NCBI GenBank assembly: GCA_018806915.1
Contig: JAGKQI010000091.1
Coordinates: 1,860,001-1,924,000, forward strand
Origin: Phytophthora colocasiae
Lineage: Eukaryota; Oomycota; Peronosporomycetes; Peronosporales; Peronosporaceae
Direction of reading: 5' to 3'
Length of the DNA: 64,000 bases
Below are positions 9,402 to 19,822 of this stretch, one piece after another; positions within the stretch are counted from its first letter, which is position 1; each line of letters begins with the position of its first letter. The translations under genes and the position numbers were made by a program. Under the pieces are notes generated by a model. That model made no database searches. It had not been told where the DNA came from and saw only the letters and a program-made list of their open reading frames with translations.

Positions 9402-10852
9402 ACACGTCCTTCGGGTATATCCCAGATGCCCGTGAACTTATTCCACACGCCTTGCGGGTTCGAAAATATCGCCCAGTCCGGGTCTGTAGGCGCCGTCAGC
9501 GTCGTTGCCGTCACCGCATCCCGCACTCCAACACCTGGGACCACCATCGCGTGTCCAGACGCCATGCCAACTGTCAACGGGTACGCCATCTGAGCAGTGA
9601 TCCATTCCTGGCCGATGTTGTTCATCCCCTGCGCCACGTTGTCAAAGGGGTCATCCACTTCAGTCGCCTTATCCACCGCCTTGTCCAGAGTTTTGGGCTT
9701 GCTCTCGCGGACCAGCTGCCTCGTCGTCTTGGGCAGGTTGCGGATGAATTGCGCGAGCAGCACGCGTTCGCTCACTTTGTTTTCCCCACGCGCATCACGA
9801 AGTCCCGCAGCGAAATCGGCGAACGTCTCATCCGGCATAAGGTATCGTTGATTCACTCGTAGCTCGGCTTGGGATTTGTCTGGTCGCTCACCATAACGTC
9901 GTTTCAATGCCGCCTTCAGGTATGACCACGTCCTCATCTCCGGTCGCATGCCCTGATCCACCTGCACCCAAAAGCGCGCAGCGTCGTCCTGCAACTTGTT
10001 GCCGACAATGTAGTACAGTTCTCCATCAGTCCAGCCACCACGTCCTGATATACGCGCACCCTCAAGGGCCAGATCCACCTTCTTGATCCAAGTCGACACC
10101 GAGTTGTTAGGCGATGGCTGAAACGGCGTAAGCTCCAGATCCCTGATGTTCTTCCGGCGTCCGTGTCGTGGTGCTGGTGCCGCGTGCCGTTCCCGTCGTC
10201 CTCGTCCTGCGCCACCGTCATCAGAGCCGCTTGGTGAGTCGCCGTGATCGTCGCCGTCGTCGCCGCTACTCGAATCACCGCTGGAGCTGCTATCATCTCC
10301 GTCACCACCGTCGGGTTCTCGTACGTACGTAACATACCGTGTATCCACCGTATTCGCTGCTGGCGTGGGTGTGTGTGTGGCGCCGGTTGCTGTCGTCGTC
10401 CCGTGCGTCGCCGTCGCTTGGCTGCTCATAGATGTCGCCACTGCCACCTCCAAGTTGTCGAGACGCGCCGTCATCCTGTTCATCGTCTCCGACAGCTGAA
10501 GGAGCACTGCCGGGAGCGCCGGCATCTCGCCCGTCGTTGCTGGTGCCGCCGCCGCCGCGCCCGTGGCTGCGTCCGTGCCCGCCGGCGACTGTTCAGCAGT
10601 GGGTCCGGTATCCGGAACCGTGTCAACGCCCTGGTCGTTATCCGGATTCGGCTGCGCTTCTGGCTCTTCGTCCTCATTCTTGGATTCTTCGTTAGTCGCC
10701 TGCCGCTCGTCGTCCGTATCGTCGTTGGCCGAGGGCGTCGTGCCCTGATCGGTGCCCGGTGCTAGTTGGCTCATCGGGATCGCCGCTGTTGCCTTCTGCT
10801 GTTTCTTCTGTACCTGTGAGGCCGGTACGGTAATCACCTTGGTACGTGCCAT
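9347..10852 (-). CDS. gag: Gypsy element 1 Gag (capsid region)
   Basis: This ORF of 501 aa starts at the ATG at 10852. An acidic, Thr/Ala-rich N-terminus of about 230 aa is followed by a retrotransposon Gag capsid-like domain: VSTWIKKVDLALEGARISG, YIVGNKLQDDAARFW, ELRVNQRYLMPDETFADFAAG and LLAQFIRNLPKTTRQLV. It matches the Gag of element 2 block by block. The frame ends shortly after GRYWAVRQN, where element 2 continues into its basic and zinc-knuckle region. The end here is therefore a frameshift, not the native C-terminus. Confidence 0.85.
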   Translation of the reverse strand: MARTKVITVPASQVQKKQQKATAAIPMSQLAPGTDQGTTPSANDDTDDERQATNEESKNEDEEPEAQPNPDNDQGVDTVPDTGPTAEQSPAGTDAATGAAAAAPATTGEMPALPAVLLQLSETMNRMTARLDNLEVAVATSMSSQATATHGTTTATGATHTPTPAANTVDTRYVTYVREPDGGDGDDSSSSGDSSSGDDGDDHGDSPSGSDDGGAGRGRRERHAAPAPRHGRRKNIRDLELTPFQPSPNNSVSTWIKKVDLALEGARISGRGGWTDGELYYIVGNKLQDDAARFWVQVDQGMRPEMRTWSYLKAALKRRYGERPDKSQAELRVNQRYLMPDETFADFAAGLRDARGENKVSERVLLAQFIRNLPKTTRQLVRESKPKTLDKAVDKATEVDDPFDNVAQGMNNIGQEWITAQMAYPLTVGMASGHAMVVPGVGVRDAVTATTLTAPTDPDWAIFSNPQGVWNKFTGIWDIPEGRVWNGRYWAVRQNRKRTAS

Positions 10853-10877
10853 TTCGTTCTCGTTTACTTGTTCCAGG

Positions 10878-10894
10878 CCCCTGTATGACCACCA
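10878..10894 (-). promoter_or_regulatory. Primer binding site of element 1
   Basis: Directly inside the 5' LTR the minus strand reads TGGTGGTCATACAGGGG. The initial TGG pairs with a tRNA CCA end. Element 2 has the identical 17 bases at the same place. I could not assign the tRNA species. Confidence 0.7.
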
Positions 10895-11621
10895 TGTAAC
10901 GTGTCTAGTCTAGCTCTGCACGCCGAGCTTTGGTCGCCCAGTGCTGATGGGTCCAAGCGTCCGTTGGCCGTCGGTAGAGGAACTTCCACTACCCCGCCGG
11001 TGTGTATCGTACTGACACACGACCTATTTGTATTTGTCTTTCCGTTTGTCCTAGGTAGGCTACGACTAGCTCTAAGCCTCGTCAATAGACTCACTACGTT
11101 CGTTCGTATCCGTTGTCGTCGTACAAGTACGAGTTGCTGCCGCCGACCACTTGGACTTGCACCTCGTGTACCGTCCTATTCGTCGCAGCCGTTGATAGCG
11201 TGGAGACCGTTGTCTTCACCCGCACTTGTCCGTCGTTCGTCCGTCCAAATACCAGCACTCGTCCACCGTTGCGTCCAAGTACCAGTCGTCCACCGTTCGT
11301 TCGTCCAAATGCCCGCACTCGTCCACCGTTGTGTCCTAGCGCTAGCCGTTCACCGTCCGTCCGTCTCAAGGTCGTCGTATGGGCTCACTCCTGAGTCCTG
11401 GGGTTGCGGAACTGGGTTCGTGCTCGCTTGCCGTCCAGTTCGTAAGTGAGCCCTTGCTCGCAGTCCCGGTCCAGATCCAACTCGTCGCAACGATCCTGAA
11501 GTGCCGTGCGTCCTATCCTCAGCCGTCTTCGCTGAGCACGCATGTTACCGCGTGGCGGTATCTCCGTCACTTCAACCACCGCCCGTCCGACGTTTGTGCT
11601 GGAAAGTTGGAGCCCATTACA
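10895..11621 (-). repeat. 5' LTR of gypsy element 1
   Basis: This is the 727-bp partner of 2204-2930 with no difference noticed on reading. Its last base (minus strand) supplies the A of an ATG that runs into the primer binding site. Confidence 0.95.
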
Positions 11622-12741
11622 CATGTATTATTACTGTACATGTATTGATAATGTTTGCGGTGGTGGATCTGCTGTTCCGGCATGTAAAGTAAACCCATGT
11701 GCGCACATGGGTTTATGCTCGTTGTGTTCGTGCTTCACAATGGCGAGTGAGCAAAGCGTTGAAGTAAGTATATACTGTACAGTGTAATTGCATGTATTTT
11801 GAACACTTCAACGCCTTTGCTTCAAGTGGAAGGTGCTTCCGATCACAGACTGACAATACAAATGCATGAAAGCGCGCAAAAGCAATTTGGGCTCCCGATA
11901 AAATCGTTGTGAGCTTTCCGAATGGCGATTGACCCAATTCAACTGACTCTCACTTGACCAGCATTCAACCTCGTCGAGGTCCAATCTACCGCTGCACTAT
12001 CGCTCGCGTACATTCAGTGCAGCGATTTCTCCAGTGAGTGAGCCCGATACTGTTATGTCGCTTTCATCGGCAGAGAGATCGCTCACAAAATACGATAAAC
12101 ACCTCAAAATCCCTGATCAACACCATAAAGCCCAGCTCAGCACAATGGCAGAAACGAGGCTGGATGGTGGCGTGGCGCGAAACGCAAGCGAAAAATTGTT
12201 TATCCCTAGCCCTCCCCCAACGGGTGGTTGATCGGTGACTCTCATTCAAGATTTCGTGGCGCGTTGCAGACTCGGCGGCCGGAGGCAGCAGCGCGCTCTC
12301 AAGGGCCGACGGCGGCGACGGCCTCGGTGGGATCGGGACGAGCGGCTTGGAGGCTGGCAGTGCTCGGACGGTTGGAAGCGCTCGGCGGCTGGCGGGGCTC
12401 GGAGGCTGGCAGGGCGTGGCTTGCAGGACATGAAGGGCTCAGTAGCCGAGAGACGTCAACGACCGGCACGTCTTCGTGGGCAGCTGTGCTTGGTACACGT
12501 GGTGTCACGGCAAGACTCGGTGTTGTACAAATGGTGCGTGTGTATGAATGCGTGAAGCTGTGTCTTGCATCATGAGCTAATACTTTGGGTTGTTATGGTT
12601 GTAGGTAACATGAAATAATGAATTATGTGAGCATTTTCATCTCGTTGGTGTTGTTTTATTCGACGATGCTGCTCCTACATGTCCTACGACGCACGAGCAA
12701 TGCAGTTACAACTCGGTGGCGGCCATTGCAATTACTCTGAA
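11622..12741. other. Intergenic, with a palindrome and a tRNA-like stretch
   Basis: No gene was identified. It contains a perfect 26-bp palindrome at 11690-11715 and a weak tRNA-like sequence on the minus strand at about 11930-12010. A GC-rich tract lies at 12250-12430 with repeated GGCTGGC/GGCTCGG-type words. Confidence 0.4.
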
Positions 12742-14600
12742 TCACAGACGCTGAAGGGCATGACCGGCATTCTGGGGACGACCAGCCTTCTTGAGTCGCT
12801 TGCGGTTCACGAGCACCTCGTCGCCAGCTGCATCCACCACCATGCGCGACTGCTGGGCGAACAGCAGGTGGCAGCAATACCCCATCTTCAGGTAGTAGCG
12901 GCACGGGCAGAATGCAGTGCGCAGATCGACAGGCCACCCCGTGCGTGGTTGACCTTCAATCTCCATGCGAGCGTACTGCACCCCAAACTGAGCGGAAATT
13001 TCCATCTCTTCACGAGCGCGATTCAGCTCAGGAATGAACGACCGGGGAGGAGCAACTGCTCGGACGTGCACTAGCTCTGGGTCCGCATCCCCGAGAAGAA
13101 AGTCTATGCTGCTGCGCGTCACGACGTTCTCCTGCAGCAAATCGCGGCGTCGGAGGCCACTCGTACGCGTCCGTAGCGTCACAGGGCATGTCGGCTTCAG
13201 CGAGAAAATCGGCAGAGCCATGGATCGGTGGTTGCAGCAATCAAGTAGCTGCACGAGCAGCAGCCCCATCTTGAGCTGCCGGTGGTGCGTGTAGTCGCGC
13301 TTTAGTGCCCGGTTGAACTGCTCAACGGGGTTGGTGGTGGCGAACCCCGGTGGCGTATGGTAGCACTGCCACTTTGTAAAGTGCCCTTGCAACCATTGCG
13401 TCTTGACGTAGGCGCTGAAGGCCAACAAGTCTGGGTGCGCAGCCCACGTCTCCAGCATGGCCGTCTTTCGGTTCTCGTATTCAGTTTCACTTGCACAGAA
13501 GTGGAGATCGTAGACCCCTTTAAAGACTAACGCCGAGAGCTCTTGACTGAGGCATCGCGCCTTCTCACGTAGCTTAGCAACGACGTGGTAGAAACACATC
13601 AGATAGCTAAAGTCACAGTCGGCCCCGAATACTTCAGCAAACGCGTTGCGCTGGGCCTTATCAGCATCCCCAAGGACGTACTTAACGTTAATCTCAGCGC
13701 CATTCACACGCGCATACATACGTCGCAATGCGACGAGCGCTGCACCAAAATGCCCTTCTTGCATCTGCGATGAGATGAATATAGCCACGAGATGGAAAGT
13801 TCGCGCAGCATCGGTGATGCCGCACACGAGGACCGGGTATCCGGCCGCATTCAACTTAAACGTTGCATCCATGTGCAGCACAAAAGTACCGGAATCGCGG
13901 ACGGCATTGCGGAGAAGTGCCTTGGTCGTCATGCCCACCAAGAACGGACGAGCGTCCGATCCATTTCCCACAATGGGCACTCCATCCTCGTCGTAGTCGT
14001 TAGTGAACGTGAAGGCGTCATGCTCGCCTTCACGTCCACTAAATGCGAGGCGACGGACAAACTCTTTTATCTCCCGGTGCTTATCGTTCCCTCCAAGGCG
14101 GCTGCGGCGGTAGTAGTGCACGACATTTTGCACCGTTCGCAGCGATGGTAGCGTAGCAGGCCGGAGGTTAAACTTGCGTCCCAAAGCGTGCAGAATGCGC
14201 TGAGGCATGAGGTTCTCGCGCGCGAGCTCCTTGATGAAAACACGCTGCAGTGGTGTGAGACCGCGCTTTGAGGGGACTGGGCTCGCGAATGATGCTGACC
14301 GTGCTCGTAGATGTCAACCGTTTGGTTTTCTTGGCACACCAACACCTTTAGGCGCCAAGGGCACGGAAAGTAGGGGGCAGCATCCTTGCAAATGTTGCAG
14401 GCGCATCGTAGCACCTTGTAGCGCATCGAGTGCGGAGCGCTGATGCTGCAAGAAGTGCACGACATGAGGTGGCTCTTGACAGTCTTCCATGTTTTCATGT
14501 CTTGCAGCAACAGTGCTGCATCCTCGAGCGAAAAGCTGCTGCAGAGCAGACTCCAGGGCCGAGGGCTTGGCATCTTGGAAGTAGAGAGTGGTTGGCTTCG
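12742..14600 (-). pseudogene. MULE transposase 1 (frameshifted N-terminus)
   Basis: A 488-aa frame (14208-12742) holds the catalytic core of a Mutator-like transposase. The acidic residues are Asp114 in LHMDATFKLN, Asp181 in VLGDADKAQ and Glu296 in TTNPVEQFNR, with CFYH at about 205-208. A SWIM finger, CPCRYYLKMGYCCH, is near the C-terminus. The same frame extends upstream through LTPLQRVFIKELAREN to about 14285, where it shifts. Beyond that, another frame carries a Cys-rich zinc-finger-like region (RYKVLRCACNICKDAAPYFP) like that of FLYWCH/WRKY-type MULE N-termini. At least one frameshift separates the two parts, so this copy is probably defective. It encodes the same domain set as the intact copy at 15366 but is clearly divergent. 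Confidence 0.85.
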
Positions 14601-14689
14601 TTCGGAAGTGAGTGGCAGCGGATACTCGAGCAACCACTGCCATCGATCGATCCCTTGACTAGAATTTTGATTGGACAAAAGTAACTAAA

Positions 14690-15365
14690 GAGAGATCACG
14701 GATAGGCTAATATTGCGCAGGGGGTATTTGCTCAACGTTCCTTTGTGGTTCCCCATGTGGTCACTTAGACGTTCCTTGTGTTCGCCTTTTGTAATGTTGT
14801 AGCTAAACTGCACCGCTTTGTGTTTGTCATGTGTCATGGTGTTTTTCAGGGATTTGATGTGGTCTTAAGATCTTGTCGAGATCGCTGCGTTGGGGCCAAT
14901 ACGCTAGCGAAAATCCATCGACACCCACCGCGTCAGGAGGAGCCTAGCGATATGGATATACAAGGACGTGGCGTCGTCGACAAACACATCCCAATTGAGA
15001 TCATAAACAGCAGCAGCTGGCACAAATGATCATTTGCAGTCACGAATATCTCGACTGGTGCTGAGCAGAAGCAGTCGACGAGCAGCGAGTTTGAGCAATC
15101 GCAGTGGTAGAGCCATGCCAACGGAGACGCGGTTTTTGTCAAACGGTTTTCTGGCCACTTTCAAACACACTACGCTCCCAATCAAACACAAAAAGACCAA
15201 ATCAAAATCCAAAGCCTTCAGGGAGCAGTATCAAACAAAAAACGGGCATTATCAAAATCCGGCCTCGGATAGCCATTCATCTAGGTGTATTTAATGTGTC
15301 GAACCCTAAATTAGGCACCCGTATCCCCCCGCATCAATAGCTGTCAGCTCTCGATCAACGCAACA
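14690..15365. other. Intergenic between two MULE transposases
   Basis: No gene was seen. It is the shared upstream region of the two divergently oriented MULE transposases. I could not identify terminal inverted repeats. Confidence 0.4.
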
Positions 15366-17447
15366 ATGCCTGCAAGCGGAGAACGAGCGGAATGGGAGGT
15401 CGTAGCTGAAGGGCTAACAGACGACATTTACACAAGAGAGAGGTTGAACCGTATGTGCTGCTCTAGTGCTTACGTCAAGCGGGTGCAGTTATGCCAAATA
15501 TGCCCTGGAGATCACGACATGGTTGAGCGTCGTCTCCGTTGCTCCAGTGTAACGTGTGTAGCGTACGCTGTGCCAACTGGAACCAACAAGCCTAGGTGCA
15601 GCAAGATATGGAAGGTATGGCAGTGCTCAATTTCCGGGAGTTGGAGAATTCTAGCAACATCGGTCGAACATGCTCGGGGAGAAGCGTCGTGTGAAGGTGC
15701 TCACCGATCGATTATTACGGCTGAAATGCGCAAATACATAGCGGAAATGGATGAAACAGGACTTGCACCACGCCACATTTGGTCGCGATTGCGTCGTAAT
15801 TCAGCTGCGCCTCCAATTAATGGCCAACCATCGTACAAGCAAGTTGCTCGGTGCGTGAAACTATTACGAGCGAAAAATGGGGAGCGGAATTCTGTTGAAT
15901 CTATTAGATCGCTAGTCCGCGATTTTCCGTTCTACTCAGGGATCGAGGCCGACAAAGCATTTCTTTTCGGACCGACTGTGGATGACCAGGGGTTTCCAAC
16001 CGTTGGCAATGGTGAGGATCACAATGCGTTTGTGATGGGTGTAACTACGCTACGACTTCTTGAAAAGATGAAACAGTTCCAACAGGACAACATGTTTGCC
16101 CTTTTTCATTTGGATGCTACCTTCAAGCTTAGCGAAATTGGGTATCCCGTCATAACTTGTGGATTCAGTGATTGTTCTCGGAAGTACCACCTGGTTGCAA
16201 TGTTTGTCGTTAGCCGGTTGACACAGGCCGAATATTCGGCTGTCCTTTCAGCACTCATGCAGCAGTATCAACGCCATGTTGGAGCGTTGCCCAAGGTTGA
16301 TGCCGTTTTAGGTGACGCTGAAGACGCCCAGTTCAATGCTCTCCAAAACACAAGCCCATTTCAACGCAGTAAATTTTTGATGTGCTTTTTCCACGTGCTG
16401 TACAACGTGCGAAAAAGAACAAGGCAGCTTAACAACTTTCTTGGTGCGATGGTATACAAGGGGATCCTTGCAATGCACTATACCTCCAGTTTGGTTGAGT
16501 TCTACGAGACACGAGATTCTATTCTGGCGCAGTGGAGAACATATCCCGCTTTGCAATCATTTTCCGATTATTTCGAAATTCAGTGGTTGAACAGTAGGTA
16601 TTGGCGATGGCAAGTATTTCACACTCCGACCGGGTACGCAACCACGAATAATCCTTGCGAAACATTCAATGCCAGCATCAAACGGCATGTGATGCGAAAG
16701 CTGCTGGACATGAAAAGATTGCTACGAAAAGTTACGGATATATGCGAAGATGTGACGGCTGACAATTTGCTAGTCAAGTCAACCTACGGGAATCCACCTT
16801 CCACCTTAGTTACTGCGGCTCGAAAACTAGTTCGTTCGAAACAGATCGTCATGTACAAAACGGCTGATCCAGACCTGGTGCGAGTTGATCAGCTTATTGG
16901 ATTTAACGGGGGCCTAAAGCAACTAAAGCAGACTGCAAACCAGGCGTTTCAGCGTTTGATCACAAGTAAGACGACTGGACAGTTACACGAGAGGCTGAAC
17001 AGAAGTCAGCAGCGGAAAGCGTCAAAACTGCACGAGAACGCTATGAAGTGGTCGCTGTACATGGCTCATCGAGTAAAAATTCCGAAGGGAGGCTGGTCCG
17101 TCAGTCTCGCTGCTGGAACGTGTGAGTGCCGTTACTTTTTTAAAATGGGCCACTGTTGTCATGTGGTAGCGGCGAGAATGCTTCACGAAGGTTATACGTA
17201 CTCAGGAAATTTTTGCACTGATCGTCTCAAAGACCGAAGAGTTAGGAAGAAGCGCTGTTCGCAAGACGTGAGAACAGATGCTGCTGTTGAAGCCTCGCCT
17301 CAAAATATTCCTAGTGCTGCTCCGGAGTCACTCACGACCGCTACTTATCAGCAGGATTACCCGGAAACCATCGTCTGGCAACCAGCTCGTTCTGGTCGAC
17401 CACCACTTGCTCGAAGTGCGATGCAGATACAATATCTCATGAACTAG
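15366..17447 (+). CDS. MULE transposase 2, intact 693 aa
   Basis: This uninterrupted frame starts at the ATG at 15366. Residues about 30-110 form a Cys/His-rich FLYWCH-like DNA-binding region (LCQICPGDHD, CSSVTCVAY, IWKVWQCSI). The MULE DDE core follows: Asp250 in FHLDATFKL, Asp317 in VLGDAEDAQ and Glu432 in NPCETFNAS, with FLMCFFHV near 340. The SWIM finger is CECRYFFKMGHCCH at about 586-599. This is the complete domain set expected for an autonomous MULE. The protein would cut and paste the element in the nucleus. Its neighbour at 12742 is a broken relative in the opposite direction. Confidence 0.9.
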   Translation: MPASGERAEWEVVAEGLTDDIYTRERLNRMCCSSAYVKRVQLCQICPGDHDMVERRLRCSSVTCVAYAVPTGTNKPRCSKIWKVWQCSISGSWRILATSVEHARGEASCEGAHRSIITAEMRKYIAEMDETGLAPRHIWSRLRRNSAAPPINGQPSYKQVARCVKLLRAKNGERNSVESIRSLVRDFPFYSGIEADKAFLFGPTVDDQGFPTVGNGEDHNAFVMGVTTLRLLEKMKQFQQDNMFALFHLDATFKLSEIGYPVITCGFSDCSRKYHLVAMFVVSRLTQAEYSAVLSALMQQYQRHVGALPKVDAVLGDAEDAQFNALQNTSPFQRSKFLMCFFHVLYNVRKRTRQLNNFLGAMVYKGILAMHYTSSLVEFYETRDSILAQWRTYPALQSFSDYFEIQWLNSRYWRWQVFHTPTGYATTNNPCETFNASIKRHVMRKLLDMKRLLRKVTDICEDVTADNLLVKSTYGNPPSTLVTAARKLVRSKQIVMYKTADPDLVRVDQLIGFNGGLKQLKQTANQAFQRLITSKTTGQLHERLNRSQQRKASKLHENAMKWSLYMAHRVKIPKGGWSVSLAAGTCECRYFFKMGHCCHVVAARMLHEGYTYSGNFCTDRLKDRRVRKKRCSQDVRTDAAVEASPQNIPSAAPESLTTATYQQDYPETIVWQPARSGRPPLARSAMQIQYLMN

Positions 17448-17555
17448 AGCGTAATGATTGGATTTTGAGCCACTTTACTCGTTCTGTGACGACTACTCTC
17501 TTTCAGTTCTTTGTAGTACAACCCAATCTATGCAAAAAGAAGTTGTAAAGCAATC

Positions 17556-17654
17556 TGACAACTTGGATCGCTGACAAACTGACCATTTGGATCGCTGACA
17601 TATGTTTGACAACTTGGATCGCTGACATATGTCTGACAACTTGAATCGCTGACA
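17556..17654. repeat. 27-bp tandem repeat, about 3.7 copies
   Basis: The unit reads TGACAACTTGGATCGCTGAC followed by ATATGTT or ATATGTC. The first copy is shortened and the last partial. It lies between MULE 2 and the dioxygenase-like gene, about 60 bp beyond the stop of the latter. Confidence 0.85.
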
Positions 17655-17715
17655 TTTTTACAGTTAGGCTAATGCCTTACGAAATGAAAACATTTATTGG
17701 CCGGAGAGCTTACTC

Positions 17716-18819
17716 TTAATCGCTGTCTTCTTCGCTCTCCTCCCCGCTCTCCTCGGTCTCCTCGGTCTCCTCTTCGCTTGCCTCACTCTCCTCGCTTTCT
17801 TCCTCGCTTGCTTCACTCTCCTCGCTCTCCTCCTCACTTTCCTCACTCTCTTCTCTCTCTTCCTGAATTTCTTCATCGCTAAACTCACTCTCAGCACGTT
17901 CTTCCTCGTGTTCTTCGACAACAGCCCCATCCAGACTTACAGCTCCATCCTTCGTAGCCTGGCTAGATCGAGCACAAAGCTTGGGACGCTTGGGATGACG
18001 CCGGTGATTGTGCTGGTACAACGCGCTTCGCTTTTTAAAATTTCGGTTGCAAGGAACGCACCGGCCACCACGACTGTCGGCTTCCTGACGTTTAGATTTA
18101 GCCTTGGCTTTGTCCGGATTCTTGGAGCAATACCTACGGTGGTTGCTGAGATGGCGCTTCGACGTGCACTTCAGTTCGCAGTCCTGGCACATATAGGAGC
18201 TGAATACAACAGCCTCCGTAGCGTCAGGCTTTTGCTTGATCCCTCGAACGCGTACGTAACAGTGCAGCCGAATATTTTCTTCTTCATATTCGGCTCCAGC
18301 ATGCACTAAATCTCCACGAAAAAGAAGGAAATCCCCGGGCTCTAGCTGCACTTGGGTGCACTTATCGCTGTCGACTTGCGTGCCGAAGCTGCCGGGGTAG
18401 ACGTAGAAATACGTCTTTTTAGTCAGCGCCACAACTACAGACGCTTGCACAGTGTTGGTCTCCAGGATCGCCTTGTTAGTTTCAAAGGAGGGGAAATCCT
18501 TGTGTACTCCCTGCCTTGCCCCCCCTGGAAGCGACTTCAGCGCTGTCCATAATACTCTCTTGGTGTACCAGAGCTTCTCGGACGACTGAACAATGTACTT
18601 GATTCTCTTGAAGATTTTTTTTATTGATGGTGTCAACGTTGGGATGCTCGCCTGAAGACGGAACGGGTCGCGTTCCTCTTCGTAAACCTCACCGAAAATA
18701 GGAAGAAAGTCGAGGGACGTTGCTTCACTTTTAGCTGAAAGGATTACACTGCGGGGCAGACGCAGTCTACCGATCAGGTAGCCTTCGTTCCAGAAGAGGG
18801 CCCTCAGGGCCGGCTCCAT
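17716..18819 (-). CDS. 2-oxoglutarate/Fe(II) dioxygenase-like protein with zinc fingers and acidic tail
   Basis: The ORF encodes 367 aa from the ATG at 18819; the frame is open a little further, to an in-frame TAG. The N-terminal half resembles a double-stranded beta-helix dioxygenase. HKD (His106, Asp108) would be the first metal ligands, GDLVHAG (His173) the distal histidine, and NIRLHCY (Arg184) the 2OG-binding arginine. Two Cys/His fingers follow: CQDCELKCTSKRHLSNH...C (C2HC-like) and CVPCNRNFKKRSALYQH...H (C2H2). The last 80 or so residues are almost pure Glu/Ser. The combination suggests a nucleic-acid-targeted oxygenase; the substrate is unknown. It is flanked by two different tandem-repeat tracts and sits among transposons, so it could be cargo of a mobile element. 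The domain call is by motif only. Confidence 0.65.
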   Translation of the reverse strand: MEPALRALFWNEGYLIGRLRLPRSVILSAKSEATSLDFLPIFGEVYEEERDPFRLQASIPTLTPSIKKIFKRIKYIVQSSEKLWYTKRVLWTALKSLPGGARQGVHKDFPSFETNKAILETNTVQASVVVALTKKTYFYVYPGSFGTQVDSDKCTQVQLEPGDFLLFRGDLVHAGAEYEEENIRLHCYVRVRGIKQKPDATEAVVFSSYMCQDCELKCTSKRHLSNHRRYCSKNPDKAKAKSKRQEADSRGGRCVPCNRNFKKRSALYQHNHRRHPKRPKLCARSSQATKDGAVSLDGAVVEEHEEERAESEFSDEEIQEEREESEESEEESEESEASEEESEESEASEEETEETEESGEESEEDSD

Positions 18820-18949
18820 AGAGCTTATGAACTCCTCGGACTGCTTGGGCTCCACGGACTACTTTTTCTCCACGAAATTCTCGCCTCCACGGACTGCTCC
18901 TGCTCTTCAGACTGCTTGGGCTCTACGGACTACTCCAGTTCCACGGACT

Positions 18950-19375
18950 ACTCCAGTTCCACGGGCTGCTCAGGCTCCACGCACTGCTTGAGCTCCACCA
19001 ACTGCTTGAGCTCCAGGGCTCCACGAACTGCTCAGGCTCCACGCACTGCTTGAGCTCCACCAACTGCTTGAGCTCCACGAACTGCCCAGGCTCCACGAAC
19101 TGTTCAGGCTCCACGCACTGCTTGGGCTCCACGAACTGCTCAGGCTCCACGAACTGCTTGGTCCACAAAGAACTCTGGCTCCACGGACTGCTTGGGCTCC
19201 ACGAACTGCTTGGTCCACAAAGAACTCCGGCTCCACGGGCTGCTTGGGCTCCACAAAGAACTCCGGCTCCACGCACTTCTTGAGCTCCACGAACTGCTTG
19301 GTCTCCACGGGCGGCTTTGTCTCCACGGACTGCTCGACGGACCGCTTGGGATTCACGTGGGCTTGGGCTCCACGG
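18950..19375 (-). repeat. 18-bp minisatellite encoding a (EQFVEP)n hexapeptide
   Basis: The unit GGCTCCACGAACTGCTCA and variants repeat about 20 times. On the minus strand it reads EQFVEP/KQCVEP hexapeptides, interrupted by frame changes at TGGTCCACAAAG segments. It ends just upstream of the dioxygenase-like gene, whose N-terminal extension (EPKQSEEF) resembles a last repeat. It may be a decayed low-complexity N-terminal exon or a non-coding minisatellite. Confidence 0.7.
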
Positions 19376-19822
19376 GCTGCACGTACAGAGGAGGGTTAAC
19401 GTAGTGCACGAACCGCTTGGGTCGGGCTGGCGTGCTGCTTTGTGTGTGAGAGGGGAGGGGGGGGGGTGGCGCCGGGCGCCTTCTAAACTAGGCGGAGCGA
19501 TTTTGATTTGGGCCAAACTGGATGTTTGATACCGTACTGATCGCGTTTTGACGACGTACTTTGCTCCATGCCAACGTGGTGCGCTTGAGCGTTACCTCGA
19601 GACGAATGGCTAGCAGAGACTTTAGGAACGTGTCTTCATGGCTCAGTGAATGTACGGAGCCCGTTGTGCGTTCGCTGTGACGGCTTAGCCATCTACACAG
19701 ATTGACAGAATGCTACAGCCACATAAAAAGGGAGCATGTGATATAGAATTGTGTATACATATTGTTATCAACCAATCAAATCGCCCGTCGCAGCGTTCAA
19801 TCGCTAAAATAAAACTCCACCA

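Larger units (their letters stand above)
2204..11621 (-). mobile_element. Ty3/gypsy LTR retrotransposon, element 1 (full length)
   Basis: The element is 9,418 bp on the minus strand. It is bounded by two 727-bp LTRs that start TGTAAC and end ATTACA. A 4-bp target duplication, CATG, lies at 2200-2203 and 11622-11625. The domain order on the minus strand is gag, zinc knuckle, protease, RT, RNase H, integrase. RT before integrase defines Ty3/gypsy. The LTRs encode identical translations over long stretches, so the insertion should be recent. The coding region has one in-frame TGA and a probable one-base loss in gag, so this copy may need help from another element. Confidence 0.95.

Noticed and set aside
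17556..17654. Tandem repeats considered as a CRISPR array
   Set aside because: Copies are contiguous with no unique spacers and the sequence is eukaryotic.
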